Under the pieces are notes generated by a model that did no database searches, was not told the origin of the DNA, and worked only from the letters and a program-made list of their open reading frames with translations. 64,000 nt of DNA from Anaerolineae bacterium. Lineage in GTDB: Bacteria > Chloroflexota > Anaerolineae > Aggregatilineales > Phototrophicaceae. Numbering within the stretch: position 1 is the first letter of the stretch; each line of letters starts with the position of its first letter. Made by a program: the position numbers and the translations under genes. The stretch is taken from the NCBI GenBank assembly GCA_019912965.1, contig JAIOHM010000023.1, positions 19,989 to 83,988 of the forward strand. The letters run 5' to 3'. This document shows, piece after piece, positions 1 through 8,178 of the stretch.

Positions 1-1016
1 GGCAGGCTGCGATGCCCAAAGCGCTGCGCGTTCCCGGTGGATTGCACCCCAGCTTTACGCGCGGAATAGCTGTCATACACCAGATTTTGCAAGACGCCTT
101 CGTCCACCAAACGGGTAGCCGATGTTGGCACACCTTCGGCATCAAACGGTGCAGAAGCCAAACCGCGTTTCAGCCGTCCGTTATCCATCAGCGTGACCAT
201 ATCGCTGCCGACCTGCTGTCCCATACGGTCGAGCAGGAACGAGCGTTTCTTCTGCCACGATTCGGCTGATAAGGCTTCCGCCAGTGCCCCCAGAATTTGT
301 GCGCCGACAAACGGATCGAAGACAACCGTGCCGACCTGGGTTTCAACGGGTTTGCCACCCAGAATGCTCACGGCTTTTTCGCCCGCTTCCCGCCCGATTT
401 CTTCCGCATCCAGTTCGTTAAAGAAGTTGGAAGCGCCCAAGCCGAAAGCGTTGGTCATGCTGCCGTCTTCCCCGCGTGCGATGCCCATCAGGTAGCTGAA
501 GGCAACTGTGCGCCCAAATTCCCCGGCAAACCCGCGTGAGTTTGCCAGATACACATGGCTGATGGCATCCCCATAATTGCAGAAATCGGCCAGAATGATG
601 CGCGGGTCATAATCCAGTGTGGCGCGTTCAACCCGCTTCAGCAGATCAATCTTATCGGCGGCGGACACATTCACCAGATTTTTATCCCAGATTTCGAGGT
701 CTTCATTCGAGATCGGGCGCGGGTCGGGCAGGGCGCGGTATTCGTCCGGGGTAGCGACCTTCGCCAAATCCAGTGCTGCCCGCCATGTTTGCTCGATGCC
801 ATCATCCGAAAAATCCGAGGTATAAGCGTAGCCCGTTCGTCCACCATCAATCACACGGACGCCAATCCCGCGTGCGGTAGACTGTGACAGTTGCTCAACC
901 TCACCATTGCTGACCTTGATCTGTGTTTCCACATCATGAGTAATGATGGCTTCGGCTTCTGCGCCACCTGCTGCCGCGCGTTTGCTCACTTGCTTCGCCA
1001 GTTCCAAGTAATTCAT
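1..1016 (-). CDS. pmbA: TldE/PmbA family metalloprotease subunit (partial, runs off the left edge)
   Basis: About 338 N-terminal residues are visible and the gene continues beyond base 1. The product begins MNYLELAKQVSKRAAAGG and contains family-typical stretches such as VRVIDGGRTGYAYTSDF and FGLGASNFFNELDAEEIG. TldE (PmbA) is the partner of TldD in a heterodimeric zinc protease that degrades unfolded peptides and matures some peptide antibiotics and microcins (family knowledge). It lacks the HExxH ligands itself, as expected. An AAGGAG ribosome site overlaps the tldD stop codon; of two adjacent ATGs (1019, 1016) the second has the better spacing. It is cotranscribed with tldD, 8-11 bases downstream. 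Confidence 0.9.
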   Translation of the reverse strand, partial: MNYLELAKQVSKRAAAGGAEAEAIITHDVETQIKVSNGEVEQLSQSTARGIGVRVIDGGRTGYAYTSDFSDDGIEQTWRAALDLAKVATPDEYRALPDPRPISNEDLEIWDKNLVNVSAADKIDLLKRVERATLDYDPRIILADFCNYGDAISHVYLANSRGFAGEFGRTVAFSYLMGIARGEDGSMTNAFGLGASNFFNELDAEEIGREAGEKAVSILGGKPVETQVGTVVFDPFVGAQILGALAEALSAESWQKKRSFLLDRMGQQVGSDMVTLMDNGRLKRGLASAPFDAEGVPTSATRLVDEGVLQNLVYDSYSARKAGVQSTGNAQRFGHRSL

Positions 1017-1027
1017 CATTGTTCTCC

Positions 1028-2440
1028 TTAGCCCATTACGCCGGATACAGGTTCATCGGTGCCGCCCACCATCGCGCTGGGGATGCGGATGGTCGGCTGC
1101 CCAACACTTACGCGGGCGTTCTGCCCCTTGCCGCACATGCCCATGCCGGGGTCAAGCGCCAGATCGTTACCCACCATGTCGATTTGCATCAAGGTTTTCG
1201 GGCCGTTGCCGAATACCGTCGCGCCGCGTACCGGGGTGGTCAGTTTGCCATCTTCGATCAGGTAGGCCACCGTCGCGTTGAATACATAATCGCCGGCTGC
1301 GATGTCGGCTTGTCCGCCCGCCATGCTCTTAATGTAAATCCCCTTCTTGACGGACTCGATAATTTCCTGCGGATCATGTTCACCCTGATCGATGAAGGTG
1401 TTGGTCATGCGGGGCATGGGCATGTGGCGGTAGCTTTCGCGCCGTCCGTTGCCTGTGGATGCCTCTCGCCCAACGCGGCGGCATTCGACTAAATCCCACA
1501 TGTATTCTTTCAGAATGCCTTTTTCGATCAACACGGTACGCTGGGCGGGTGTGCCGTCATCATCGAATTTGAGCGAGCCACGCCGCCCTGGAATTGTGCC
1601 ATCATCAACCGCTGTGATGATCGGGTTCGCCACCTGCTGCCCGATTTTCCCGGCATAGGCTGAACTGCCTTTGGTGATGAAGTCGGCTTCCATCTGGTGA
1701 CCGCAGGCTTCGTGGAACAACACGCCGCCCCAACCGTTGCACATCACAACCGTCATATCACCCGCCGGACATGGACGCGCATCCAACATTTGTACTGCTG
1801 TTTCGGCTACTTCAGTGATTTTGCCGATGGCGTCATTCCGTGAGAGCAGTTCCAAACCCACACGTCCACCGAAGCCTTCGCGCACACTCTGGAGCGTTCC
1901 GTTTTTGCGTGCGACCACACCGCCGCGCATTTCGGTGAAGAAGCGGTCATCTTCGACCTGCAATCCCGCCGAATTAAACAACCACATGTGCCGCCGCAGT
2001 TCGAGATAACCCGCCGAAACCTGTACCACATACGGGCTGTAAGCACGGGCGGCTTCGTCCATATGGGCTAACAAAGAGGCTTTATCCTCAATGCTCATCT
2101 GGTCATGGGGTTTTTCGATGGGGTATTGCAGGGGACTTTTGCGTTCGGTCAGGTCGATGATTTGGGTCTTGCTGCCGCCTGTTCCAGCGGCTGCGGCGGC
2201 GCGGGCGGCGTTGAGCAGGCTGGCTTCTTCGAGTTCGTCGGTGTAGGCATACGTGACCAGATTGCCGAAGAACACCCGGATTCCCGCGCCCCGGTCTGCG
2301 CCGCGCACAGCCCGTTCCAGTTTGGAGTCTTCCAATCCTAACTGAAGCGATACCACATCCTCAACATAAATTTCGGCTAAATCGGCTCCTGTCTTTAATG
2401 CTTCGTTCAAAATCTTACTGGCAGTTTCTTTTGAAATCAT
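1028..2440 (-). CDS. tldD: TldD metalloprotease, catalytic subunit
   Basis: This 470-residue protein has the TldD zinc signature HEACGH at residues 243-248, preceded by MCNGWGGVLF. The HExxxH spacing is characteristic of TldD, which carries the active site of the TldD/TldE protease. The start at 2440 is chosen over an ATG 24 bases upstream because an AGGAGG site lies seven bases before it. Gene order tldD-tldE with an 8-11 base gap indicates an operon and a functional heterodimer in the cytoplasm. No RiPP-like precursor was seen beside the pair, so a general proteolytic role is as likely as peptide maturation. Confidence 0.93.
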   Translation of the reverse strand: MISKETASKILNEALKTGADLAEIYVEDVVSLQLGLEDSKLERAVRGADRGAGIRVFFGNLVTYAYTDELEEASLLNAARAAAAAGTGGSKTQIIDLTERKSPLQYPIEKPHDQMSIEDKASLLAHMDEAARAYSPYVVQVSAGYLELRRHMWLFNSAGLQVEDDRFFTEMRGGVVARKNGTLQSVREGFGGRVGLELLSRNDAIGKITEVAETAVQMLDARPCPAGDMTVVMCNGWGGVLFHEACGHQMEADFITKGSSAYAGKIGQQVANPIITAVDDGTIPGRRGSLKFDDDGTPAQRTVLIEKGILKEYMWDLVECRRVGREASTGNGRRESYRHMPMPRMTNTFIDQGEHDPQEIIESVKKGIYIKSMAGGQADIAAGDYVFNATVAYLIEDGKLTTPVRGATVFGNGPKTLMQIDMVGNDLALDPGMGMCGKGQNARVSVGQPTIRIPSAMVGGTDEPVSGVMG

Positions 2441-2556
2441 GCAAGCCTCCTGAGTATGGATCATTCAATCATCTGCTGTTCATGATTAGTATCAGCATAG
2501 GGGAAAATGATGCCTATTGCATCATTCCCCTATACGTTCGAGAAAACGATTTTGTT

Positions 2557-3870
2557 TTATGCACCGGCTGCTTCCGGCACATAATCCGGCAAGGCAGTTT
2601 CCAAACTGCGTACCATCGGGATGGAATAGATCACCAGTGAGACGGTTGTGATCGCTAATCCGCTGATGACCATCATCAGGCCGATGCCTGCACCGGGTTC
2701 TGATCCCACCAATCCGGCGACTGCTGTCCATCCCGGCGTTAAAACGGCGGGTTCAAATATGCGGTCGGTCAGCGGGCCGCTGATGAGATAGGACAGCGGA
2801 ATAAGCGTAATCGACATCTGGCTGATGGCCGCAAATACCCGCCCCTGTAAATCCGGTGGGACTTTCTGCTGCAAGATCGAGATGATGGATACATTGTTCA
2901 TCGGCGGGAACAGCGCCATTATGAACATGGCAACGGCCATCAAGGGGGCTTCGCACTGTGTTCCCAAGAAAGTGATTGCTAAGCCCATCGTAGCGATTCC
3001 CGGCATCATGGTATAGATGCGTTTGCGCGGCCCGCCCCATGCAGCCATCAGTAACGTTCCCGACAGTGACCCCAAACTGTAGATACTCAGCAGTGTTCCG
3101 AGGGTTGCCTCACTCCCGGTACGCAGCAGAATATAGGGCGTCTGCAAAGTCATCATGGCTGCGGCGAAAAAGTTGGTCATCCCGGTAAAAACGAACACCA
3201 TCAACAGCGGTTTACGCTTCCACACAAATTGCAATCCGGTGAGGGATTCGCGCCAGATTGAACCCCGCGCGGCTTGGCCTTCGGCAGTTTGGGCAGGCAT
3301 CGGGATGTGGACAGCCAGCACTACCGCGACACCAATCAAGAATGTCACCAGATCAATCACGATGATTCCGGTCACGCCCACCAGCGCGTAAAAGAATCCG
3401 GTGATGGCCGGGGCGATGAGGCCCGCCAGCGGGGATGTTACCAGCATAACCGAATTGGCGCGGCTGCGTTGGCTATCCGGCACAAGCATGGTGGTGGCGG
3501 CCATGAAGGCTGGCCCTTGAAAAATATCGAAGGTGGCCTGAATGATCGCCACGATGTACAGATGCCAGAGTTGAAATGTGCCGGATGCAAAAGTGACCAG
3601 CAAAAACACTGTTCCCAATGCCTGTCCTGCATCCGCCAACGCCATCACATAACGCCTGTCCCAACGATCCGCGATGACGCCCGCGAGGCTGGCACTGAGC
3701 AAACGGGGCAGCCAGCTAAAGAAGGCCACTAACGTCAGCGGTGTGGCGTTCCCGGTTTCGTTGAATATCCAGATGCCCAACGCCAACCCGGTCATCTTGC
3801 TGCCCATCAGCGAAAGCGTCTGCGACAGCAGCAGTGTATAAAAGGTGAGCAATTTCCGCCGTTCAGCCAT
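2557..3870 (-). CDS. MFS transporter, probable drug/metabolite exporter
   Basis: A 437-residue polytopic protein with about 12 membrane helices. It begins MAERRKLLTFYTLLLSQ, and the loop after helix 2 reads GVIADRWDRRYVM, the MFS motif-A region (G-x3-D-R-x-x-R). It resembles the EntS/MefA-like exporters of the MFS_3 group. The start at 3870 follows a GGAGG site; a longer open frame upstream runs through a terminator hairpin and is rejected. It is read in the same direction as tldD but with a 116-base gap. The substrate cannot be told from sequence. Confidence 0.85.
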   Translation of the reverse strand: MAERRKLLTFYTLLLSQTLSLMGSKMTGLALGIWIFNETGNATPLTLVAFFSWLPRLLSASLAGVIADRWDRRYVMALADAGQALGTVFLLVTFASGTFQLWHLYIVAIIQATFDIFQGPAFMAATTMLVPDSQRSRANSVMLVTSPLAGLIAPAITGFFYALVGVTGIIVIDLVTFLIGVAVVLAVHIPMPAQTAEGQAARGSIWRESLTGLQFVWKRKPLLMVFVFTGMTNFFAAAMMTLQTPYILLRTGSEATLGTLLSIYSLGSLSGTLLMAAWGGPRKRIYTMMPGIATMGLAITFLGTQCEAPLMAVAMFIMALFPPMNNVSIISILQQKVPPDLQGRVFAAISQMSITLIPLSYLISGPLTDRIFEPAVLTPGWTAVAGLVGSEPGAGIGLMMVISGLAITTVSLVIYSIPMVRSLETALPDYVPEAAGA

Positions 3871-3889
3871 TCCACCCTCCTCATCCCCG

Positions 3890-3918
3890 AAAATAAAAAA
3901 GGCATCCGCGCGGATGCC
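3890..3918 (-). terminator. Intrinsic terminator after the WD40 gene pair
   Basis: An 18-bp perfect palindrome, GGCATCCGCGCGGATGCC (3901-3918), is followed on the minus strand by a run of six T and TATTT. It lies between the stop of the WD40 gene (3979) and the start of the MFS gene (3870). Confidence 0.85.
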
Positions 3919-3978
3919 TCTACACTGATATACAACTTCAATTCCGGCGATGTTCGGAATTGGCTTGGGCAATTTTGA

Positions 3979-5163
3979 TTATTCGACCCGCCGCCAGATG
4001 TGAATGGTTGTCTCGTCTTCGCTGGCAAGCATCGAACCGTCGGGACTCCACTCCACATTTTGAATTTTGCCTGTGTGCCCGTTGAGCGTGGTGAGCACCT
4101 CGTTCATACAAATATCCTCGATGCGGAGAACATTCTCTGACCAGTTTACGGCGAGGGCTTCCCAAGCGCGGGGTGATGTTCTCCGTCCGGGCTGAAAGTG
4201 GCACAGGGTTGTGGCGACAATTTCCCCGGTCAGCATATCAACATATTCGGTTCGCTCCCAGCGGGTGATCTTGACTCCGCCTTCCGCCCAATCGACGATG
4301 CTACCTAAATCGTATCCAGTGCTCCAGAGCAGTTTTTCGGCGGTTACATCCCACATGTCGAATGACAGGGGTAAGCCATAGCCATAATCCCCGCTGCCCG
4401 CCAACAAAAAGTTTCCGGTGGGATGCCACAAAATCGGGTAGGTTGGCATGTCAATTTTGCGGAGGGTGTGGAGCAATTCCGCGGTGTGAGCGTCCCAAAC
4501 ACGGATTTTGGTGTAGTCGCTCCCGCCCGCGATCATGCTGCCATCCGGCGACCAGCGCATCAGACTGGTGGCATTGTAGATCGGCTGCGAAACGCCCTCG
4601 CCCAACGTCCAAATGTAGGTGATGTTTTGACCCGAATATCGGTAGGGATAGTTTCTAAGCAGCAATCGGGTGCTATCCGCACTCCACGACAGTGCCTCTT
4701 GGAAACCCTCTAATGTATGCAAAATTTCGCCCGTCAGAACATCATAAACCCGGATGCTATCTGCACTGCTGGCAGCGACCATCAGTTCATCCGTGTTCCA
4801 TGCAAGGCGACTTTGCACACCTGCCAGCGTCGTGACCACTTTCCCGGATACAACATCAATGAGATAAGTGCCGTCGGCAGCGGGGTCACGCGAGACGATC
4901 ACCCGCCCATTCAAGCCCCAACCTTCCATATTGGGGAGGGTGTAGATCAGTTCTCCGGTCGCCACACGATAGACCAAAACATTAAAGGTGGTGGTGCTTA
5001 AGCGTTGGGTAGCAACCAGCATTGTTCCATCAGGACTCCATTCTCTCAGCGTGGTATCCGGCGGGATTGACCATGATTGATAGGCCTCAAAAAGCGGGGT
5101 TTCTTGGGCTGAAAGGGGCATCGTCAGCAGCAACAGCAGTCCAAAGCACAAAATCCGTTTCAT
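3979..5163 (-). CDS. Exported WD40 beta-propeller protein
   Basis: A 394-residue protein with a clear signal peptide (KRILCFGLLLLLTMPLSA, cleavage near A-QE). It has about seven to eight degenerate WD40 blades with recurring W-S-P-D-G motifs, for example WSPDGTMLVA, WSPDGSMIAGG and WSPDGSMLAS, the last ending in IHIWRR. The predicted product is a secreted or periplasmic propeller used for protein contacts; no catalytic domain is visible. The ATG at 5163 overlaps the stop of the upstream WD40 gene by four bases (ATGA), so the pair is translationally coupled. A longer upstream frame is discarded because it would remove the signal peptide from the N-terminus. Confidence 0.85.
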   Translation of the reverse strand: MKRILCFGLLLLLTMPLSAQETPLFEAYQSWSIPPDTTLREWSPDGTMLVATQRLSTTTFNVLVYRVATGELIYTLPNMEGWGLNGRVIVSRDPAADGTYLIDVVSGKVVTTLAGVQSRLAWNTDELMVAASSADSIRVYDVLTGEILHTLEGFQEALSWSADSTRLLLRNYPYRYSGQNITYIWTLGEGVSQPIYNATSLMRWSPDGSMIAGGSDYTKIRVWDAHTAELLHTLRKIDMPTYPILWHPTGNFLLAGSGDYGYGLPLSFDMWDVTAEKLLWSTGYDLGSIVDWAEGGVKITRWERTEYVDMLTGEIVATTLCHFQPGRRTSPRAWEALAVNWSENVLRIEDICMNEVLTTLNGHTGKIQNVEWSPDGSMLASEDETTIHIWRRVE

Positions 5164-6101
5164 GAGTGGAACTCCCAAATGACAATATCGTTGGATGCGC
5201 CGCCGGGTCGTAAACAATCTGTTGCTAATTTGCTGCCATCCGTGCTCCACACCAGATTGCTTATCGCGCAGTCGTCAGTATTGAAATCGCCTTCCACCGC
5301 TTCTCCGGTTACGGCGTTCCACAACCTGAGTTCATCGCGGAAAGCGGCGATCCATTTGCCGGATGGATGCCACGCGATTTCTCCGGTCATTTCGGGGATT
5401 ACGATGGTTGGCAATCCGGTTTCCAAACTGCGGATTTGCCCTTCGGAGGCAATCAATGAGCCATCAGGACTCCATGAAACTGACCCTGCCGCCCAGAAGG
5501 TGTCTAAGCGTTCACCGTCTGTGCTCCAAATGTGTAGATAATTGTTTGTCCAGCCGCCAGCGGTGGCGATGTGTGAACCATCAGGACTCCATGCAACTTG
5601 ATAAACTATCCCCCAAGTATCGTCACTCACAGCCGTTTCGGTTTGGGTTTCAACATCCCAAATATGCAATGCGATTCCGTCTATAACGGCTAAGGATTGG
5701 CTATCGGGACTCCATGCGATGCCGGAATAACCTTTGATGGTTTGAAGGTTTTCCCCGGTTGAGGCATCCCAAATACGGACTGTGCCATCCTCTGAATTGG
5801 TGGCAATCCATTGACCATCCGGACTCCATGCGGTCATTTCTACTGGCGCACCATGCCCTGTCAGTGTGAGCACCATTTCGCCCGTTTGAACCGACCATAC
5901 AGCGGCAGTGTTGGATTCGCTGGCAGTGGTAAACCATTCGCCATCAGGGCTGAAGCTAAAGTATTCCGGTGGTGAGGGCGACCAATTTTGGTCTTGGCGC
6001 TTGATGATTTGAATGGATTCAAAATGGGCTACAGCGTCTTGAGCCGATGTTAGACCGGGCAGGATGAGCCAAAGCAGTGTGATGAACAGCAGTTGGGTCA
6101 C
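5160..6101 (-). CDS. Exported WD40 beta-propeller protein
   Basis: A 313-residue protein starting at a GTG, with signal peptide LLFITLLWLILPGLTSA followed by QDA. Seven blades can be counted from the recurring motif: FSPDGEWFTTAS, WSPDGQWIATNS, WSPDSQSLAVI, WSPDGSHIATAG, WSPDGSLIAS, WHPSGKWIAAF and WSTDGSKLATD. This is enough for one closed propeller. It is the first gene of a two-gene WD40 operon (ATGA overlap with the next). The blades are very alike at DNA level, including a repeated ggactccat core, which favours blade gain and loss by recombination. The ligand is unknown. Confidence 0.85.
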   Translation of the reverse strand: MTQLLFITLLWLILPGLTSAQDAVAHFESIQIIKRQDQNWSPSPPEYFSFSPDGEWFTTASESNTAAVWSVQTGEMVLTLTGHGAPVEMTAWSPDGQWIATNSEDGTVRIWDASTGENLQTIKGYSGIAWSPDSQSLAVIDGIALHIWDVETQTETAVSDDTWGIVYQVAWSPDGSHIATAGGWTNNYLHIWSTDGERLDTFWAAGSVSWSPDGSLIASEGQIRSLETGLPTIVIPEMTGEIAWHPSGKWIAAFRDELRLWNAVTGEAVEGDFNTDDCAISNLVWSTDGSKLATDCLRPGGASNDIVIWEFHS

Positions 6102-6116
6102 ATTGAATATTCCTGA

Positions 6117-6144
6117 TTGTATGCGCGTCCTTGAAAAGTATAAT
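6117..6144 (+). promoter_or_regulatory. Candidate sigma-70-type promoter for the glycosyltransferase genes
   Basis: TTGTAT (6117-6122), a 16-base spacer and a perfect TATAAT (6139-6144) lie in the divergent gap before the first glycosyltransferase. The -35 box matches only three of six positions, so the call rests mainly on the -10 box. Confidence 0.45.
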
Positions 6145-6182
6145 CCATCACGTTATCGGCTTCCTGACGAAATGGCTTCGGT

Positions 6183-8177
6183 TTGATACCTTTCTACCGC
6201 CTCTTTATGCTCGCACTACTGCTGCTGACGATGGCGCTGGGCTTGCGCGACATCACGGCCAACGCAATTTGGCTGGATGAAACATGGTCGGTGTATAACG
6301 CAGGTGGTTCGCCGTATGAGCCGCTATCGCCGCTGGGCATTGTCAACCGGGTGGCAACTGAAGACCCGCGCAATGCTGCCCCGATGTACCATTTATTGCT
6401 CGGTGGATGGGGTTCGCTGGCCGGATGGTCGGCGTTTGCGATCCGGTATTCGTCGCTGCTGTACGGATTGCTGGCGGTGGCTTTTACCTATCGGCTCGCG
6501 CGGGATATGGCTTCGCCCTTAGCGGGTTTAGGGGCAACGGTCGCATTGGGTACATCGGCGCTGTTCATTTATTTCACCCACGAACTCCGCACTTACATGC
6601 TGGCGACTCTGATGACACCGATTGCGGTTTGGTGCTACTGGCGGTTGATTCACGCACGGCGACCTTCGATCATTTTGCAAATCGGTTTCGTCATCAGTCT
6701 GCTTGGACTGCTGTATACCCATTATTTGGCGGCTGTGGCTTTAGCGGGAATCGGGTTGTATCACCTGTTATTTGTGCGAAAAGATCGGCGGTGGTTGCGT
6801 CCGGTTATCCTGATGGGCATCGCGGGATTGTTGTTTTTGCCGTGGCTTGGTGTGATTGCAACCGGAATGCAGTTGAACGCCGAACAGCCCAAAGACCCCG
6901 GCGTATACGATTTAGCCCAAACGCTTGATCGATTGATTTATTTTTTCGGCAGCAATACCCCGGCTTTATTAGCATTGACGGTCGGTCTGGCGGTTTTTTC
7001 GGTCTGGTCGCCGGAGAACAGTCGGGGGTTAAAACCACCCGGCTACGAGAAAATCAAGCCCACTAAAGGGGCTGGAAAGGCGAGGAAGAGCGATTGGACT
7101 GTCGGAATAATCAGTGGACAATCCTTTAGCTCCGTTGTTCGACGTTTTGCGCCGCTGTTCTTTGCGCTGGTTGCCATCATTTGTATTCTGATTGCTCAAT
7201 CCACTTTTCGTCTGATTGTGCCGGGGCGGGAACGCTATTTGTTGATGCTGTGGCCTTTGCTGGCTGTGGTGGTCGGTATCGGTATCGCCTATCCCGCTCA
7301 AAACGATTCCAAAACTCCGTTTGCTTGGCGATTTGGCGGTTCAATTGCGTTACTCTTTCTCTGGTTGGTGGTCAATCTACAGGGTACATTGAACGGACAG
7401 CTCACCCGCGATATTGACGGTGCGAACGCTCTGCCGTGGGATGTGCTGCGCCAAACATTGGAAGCCGAGGCCGAACCCGGCGATGCGGCTGCCATCAACA
7501 TTACGGTCTACAATTGGGCGTTGGAAGTGCAGACGGCGGATTATCATCTGCGCGATTTACCTGTGCGCCACATCTTGATGCAAAACCTGTTTGCTGATGA
7601 TTTCCCTGAAGCTGTTCGCGAATTTGTGGATGATGCGCCTAATATCTGGGTTGGTTTGGATAAACGGCTGCCGTTGCAAGGGGGATACGACGAATTTGTG
7701 AGCGTTTTGGCCGGGCATTATATATCGTGTGGGGTCGTGTTGGATGTGCCGCGTCTGCGCCTCGATTGGTATAAACGGTTTCCAGAGTCGGCTTTTAATC
7801 CTGACGATGCCGTGATGCGTTTTGGCGATGGCATCGCGCTCACTTATGTGGATGTTCCAACGCCACAATCGGGACAACCGCTGCGGCCTTTGCTCACTTG
7901 GTCGCTGGCGGATGATGTGTCGCGCGGGACGTATTCGGTGGCACTGCATGTGATCGACTCGTTGGGTACACCACAGGCACAGATGGATTATGGCCTGCCG
8001 GATGACAGTCTCGCCTGCCGTCAAACCGAAATCCCGGTCGAAAATCTGCCCGCTGGTGATTACACGTTGACGATCATCGTCTACAATTGGGCGACGGGCG
8101 AACGCTTACCCGGCCTTATAACCCCAACGGGCGAAATGGGTGAACAATTACCCCTCACACACTTCATCATTCCGTAA
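6183..8177 (+). CDS. GT-C membrane glycosyltransferase (ArnT/PMT-like, family 39 type)
   Basis: A 664-residue protein with about ten or more membrane helices in the N-terminal two thirds and a soluble C-terminal domain. The first extracytoplasmic loop holds IWLDETWSVYN, the D-E pair typical of lipid-linked-sugar-dependent GT-C enzymes. Such enzymes move a sugar from a polyprenyl carrier to a lipid or protein outside the membrane; donor and acceptor are unknown here. The start is uncertain: TTG at 6183 is the first option after an in-frame stop, ATG at 6207 the other. A cytoplasmic loop near residues 280-305 contains an in-frame palindromic repeat (see 7021-7080). The stop abuts the next gene. 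Confidence 0.8.
   Translation: MIPFYRLFMLALLLLTMALGLRDITANAIWLDETWSVYNAGGSPYEPLSPLGIVNRVATEDPRNAAPMYHLLLGGWGSLAGWSAFAIRYSSLLYGLLAVAFTYRLARDMASPLAGLGATVALGTSALFIYFTHELRTYMLATLMTPIAVWCYWRLIHARRPSIILQIGFVISLLGLLYTHYLAAVALAGIGLYHLLFVRKDRRWLRPVILMGIAGLLFLPWLGVIATGMQLNAEQPKDPGVYDLAQTLDRLIYFFGSNTPALLALTVGLAVFSVWSPENSRGLKPPGYEKIKPTKGAGKARKSDWTVGIISGQSFSSVVRRFAPLFFALVAIICILIAQSTFRLIVPGRERYLLMLWPLLAVVVGIGIAYPAQNDSKTPFAWRFGGSIALLFLWLVVNLQGTLNGQLTRDIDGANALPWDVLRQTLEAEAEPGDAAAINITVYNWALEVQTADYHLRDLPVRHILMQNLFADDFPEAVREFVDDAPNIWVGLDKRLPLQGGYDEFVSVLAGHYISCGVVLDVPRLRLDWYKRFPESAFNPDDAVMRFGDGIALTYVDVPTPQSGQPLRPLLTWSLADDVSRGTYSVALHVIDSLGTPQAQMDYGLPDDSLACRQTEIPVENLPAGDYTLTIIVYNWATGERLPGLITPTGEMGEQLPLTHFIIP
7021..7080 (+). 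repeat. In-frame palindromic repeat, copy 1
   Basis: A 60-base segment 47/60 identical to 8976-9035. It codes for GLKPPGYEKIKPTKGAGK inside a cytoplasmic loop. It contains the inverted pair CGGGGGTT/AACCaCCCG and a second short stem, AGCCC/GGGCT, around CACTAAAG. Confidence 0.75.
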
Positions 8178-8178
8178 A

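Noticed and set aside
1019..1492. 157-codon open frame on the plus strand
   Set aside because: It lies fully antisense to tldD, whose zinc motif and full-length similarity are clear; no ribosome site or domain.
1..2440. Peptide-antibiotic maturation locus around TldD/TldE
   Set aside because: No small precursor gene or dedicated exporter partner with linked promoter could be seen; the MFS gene beside it is not diagnostic.
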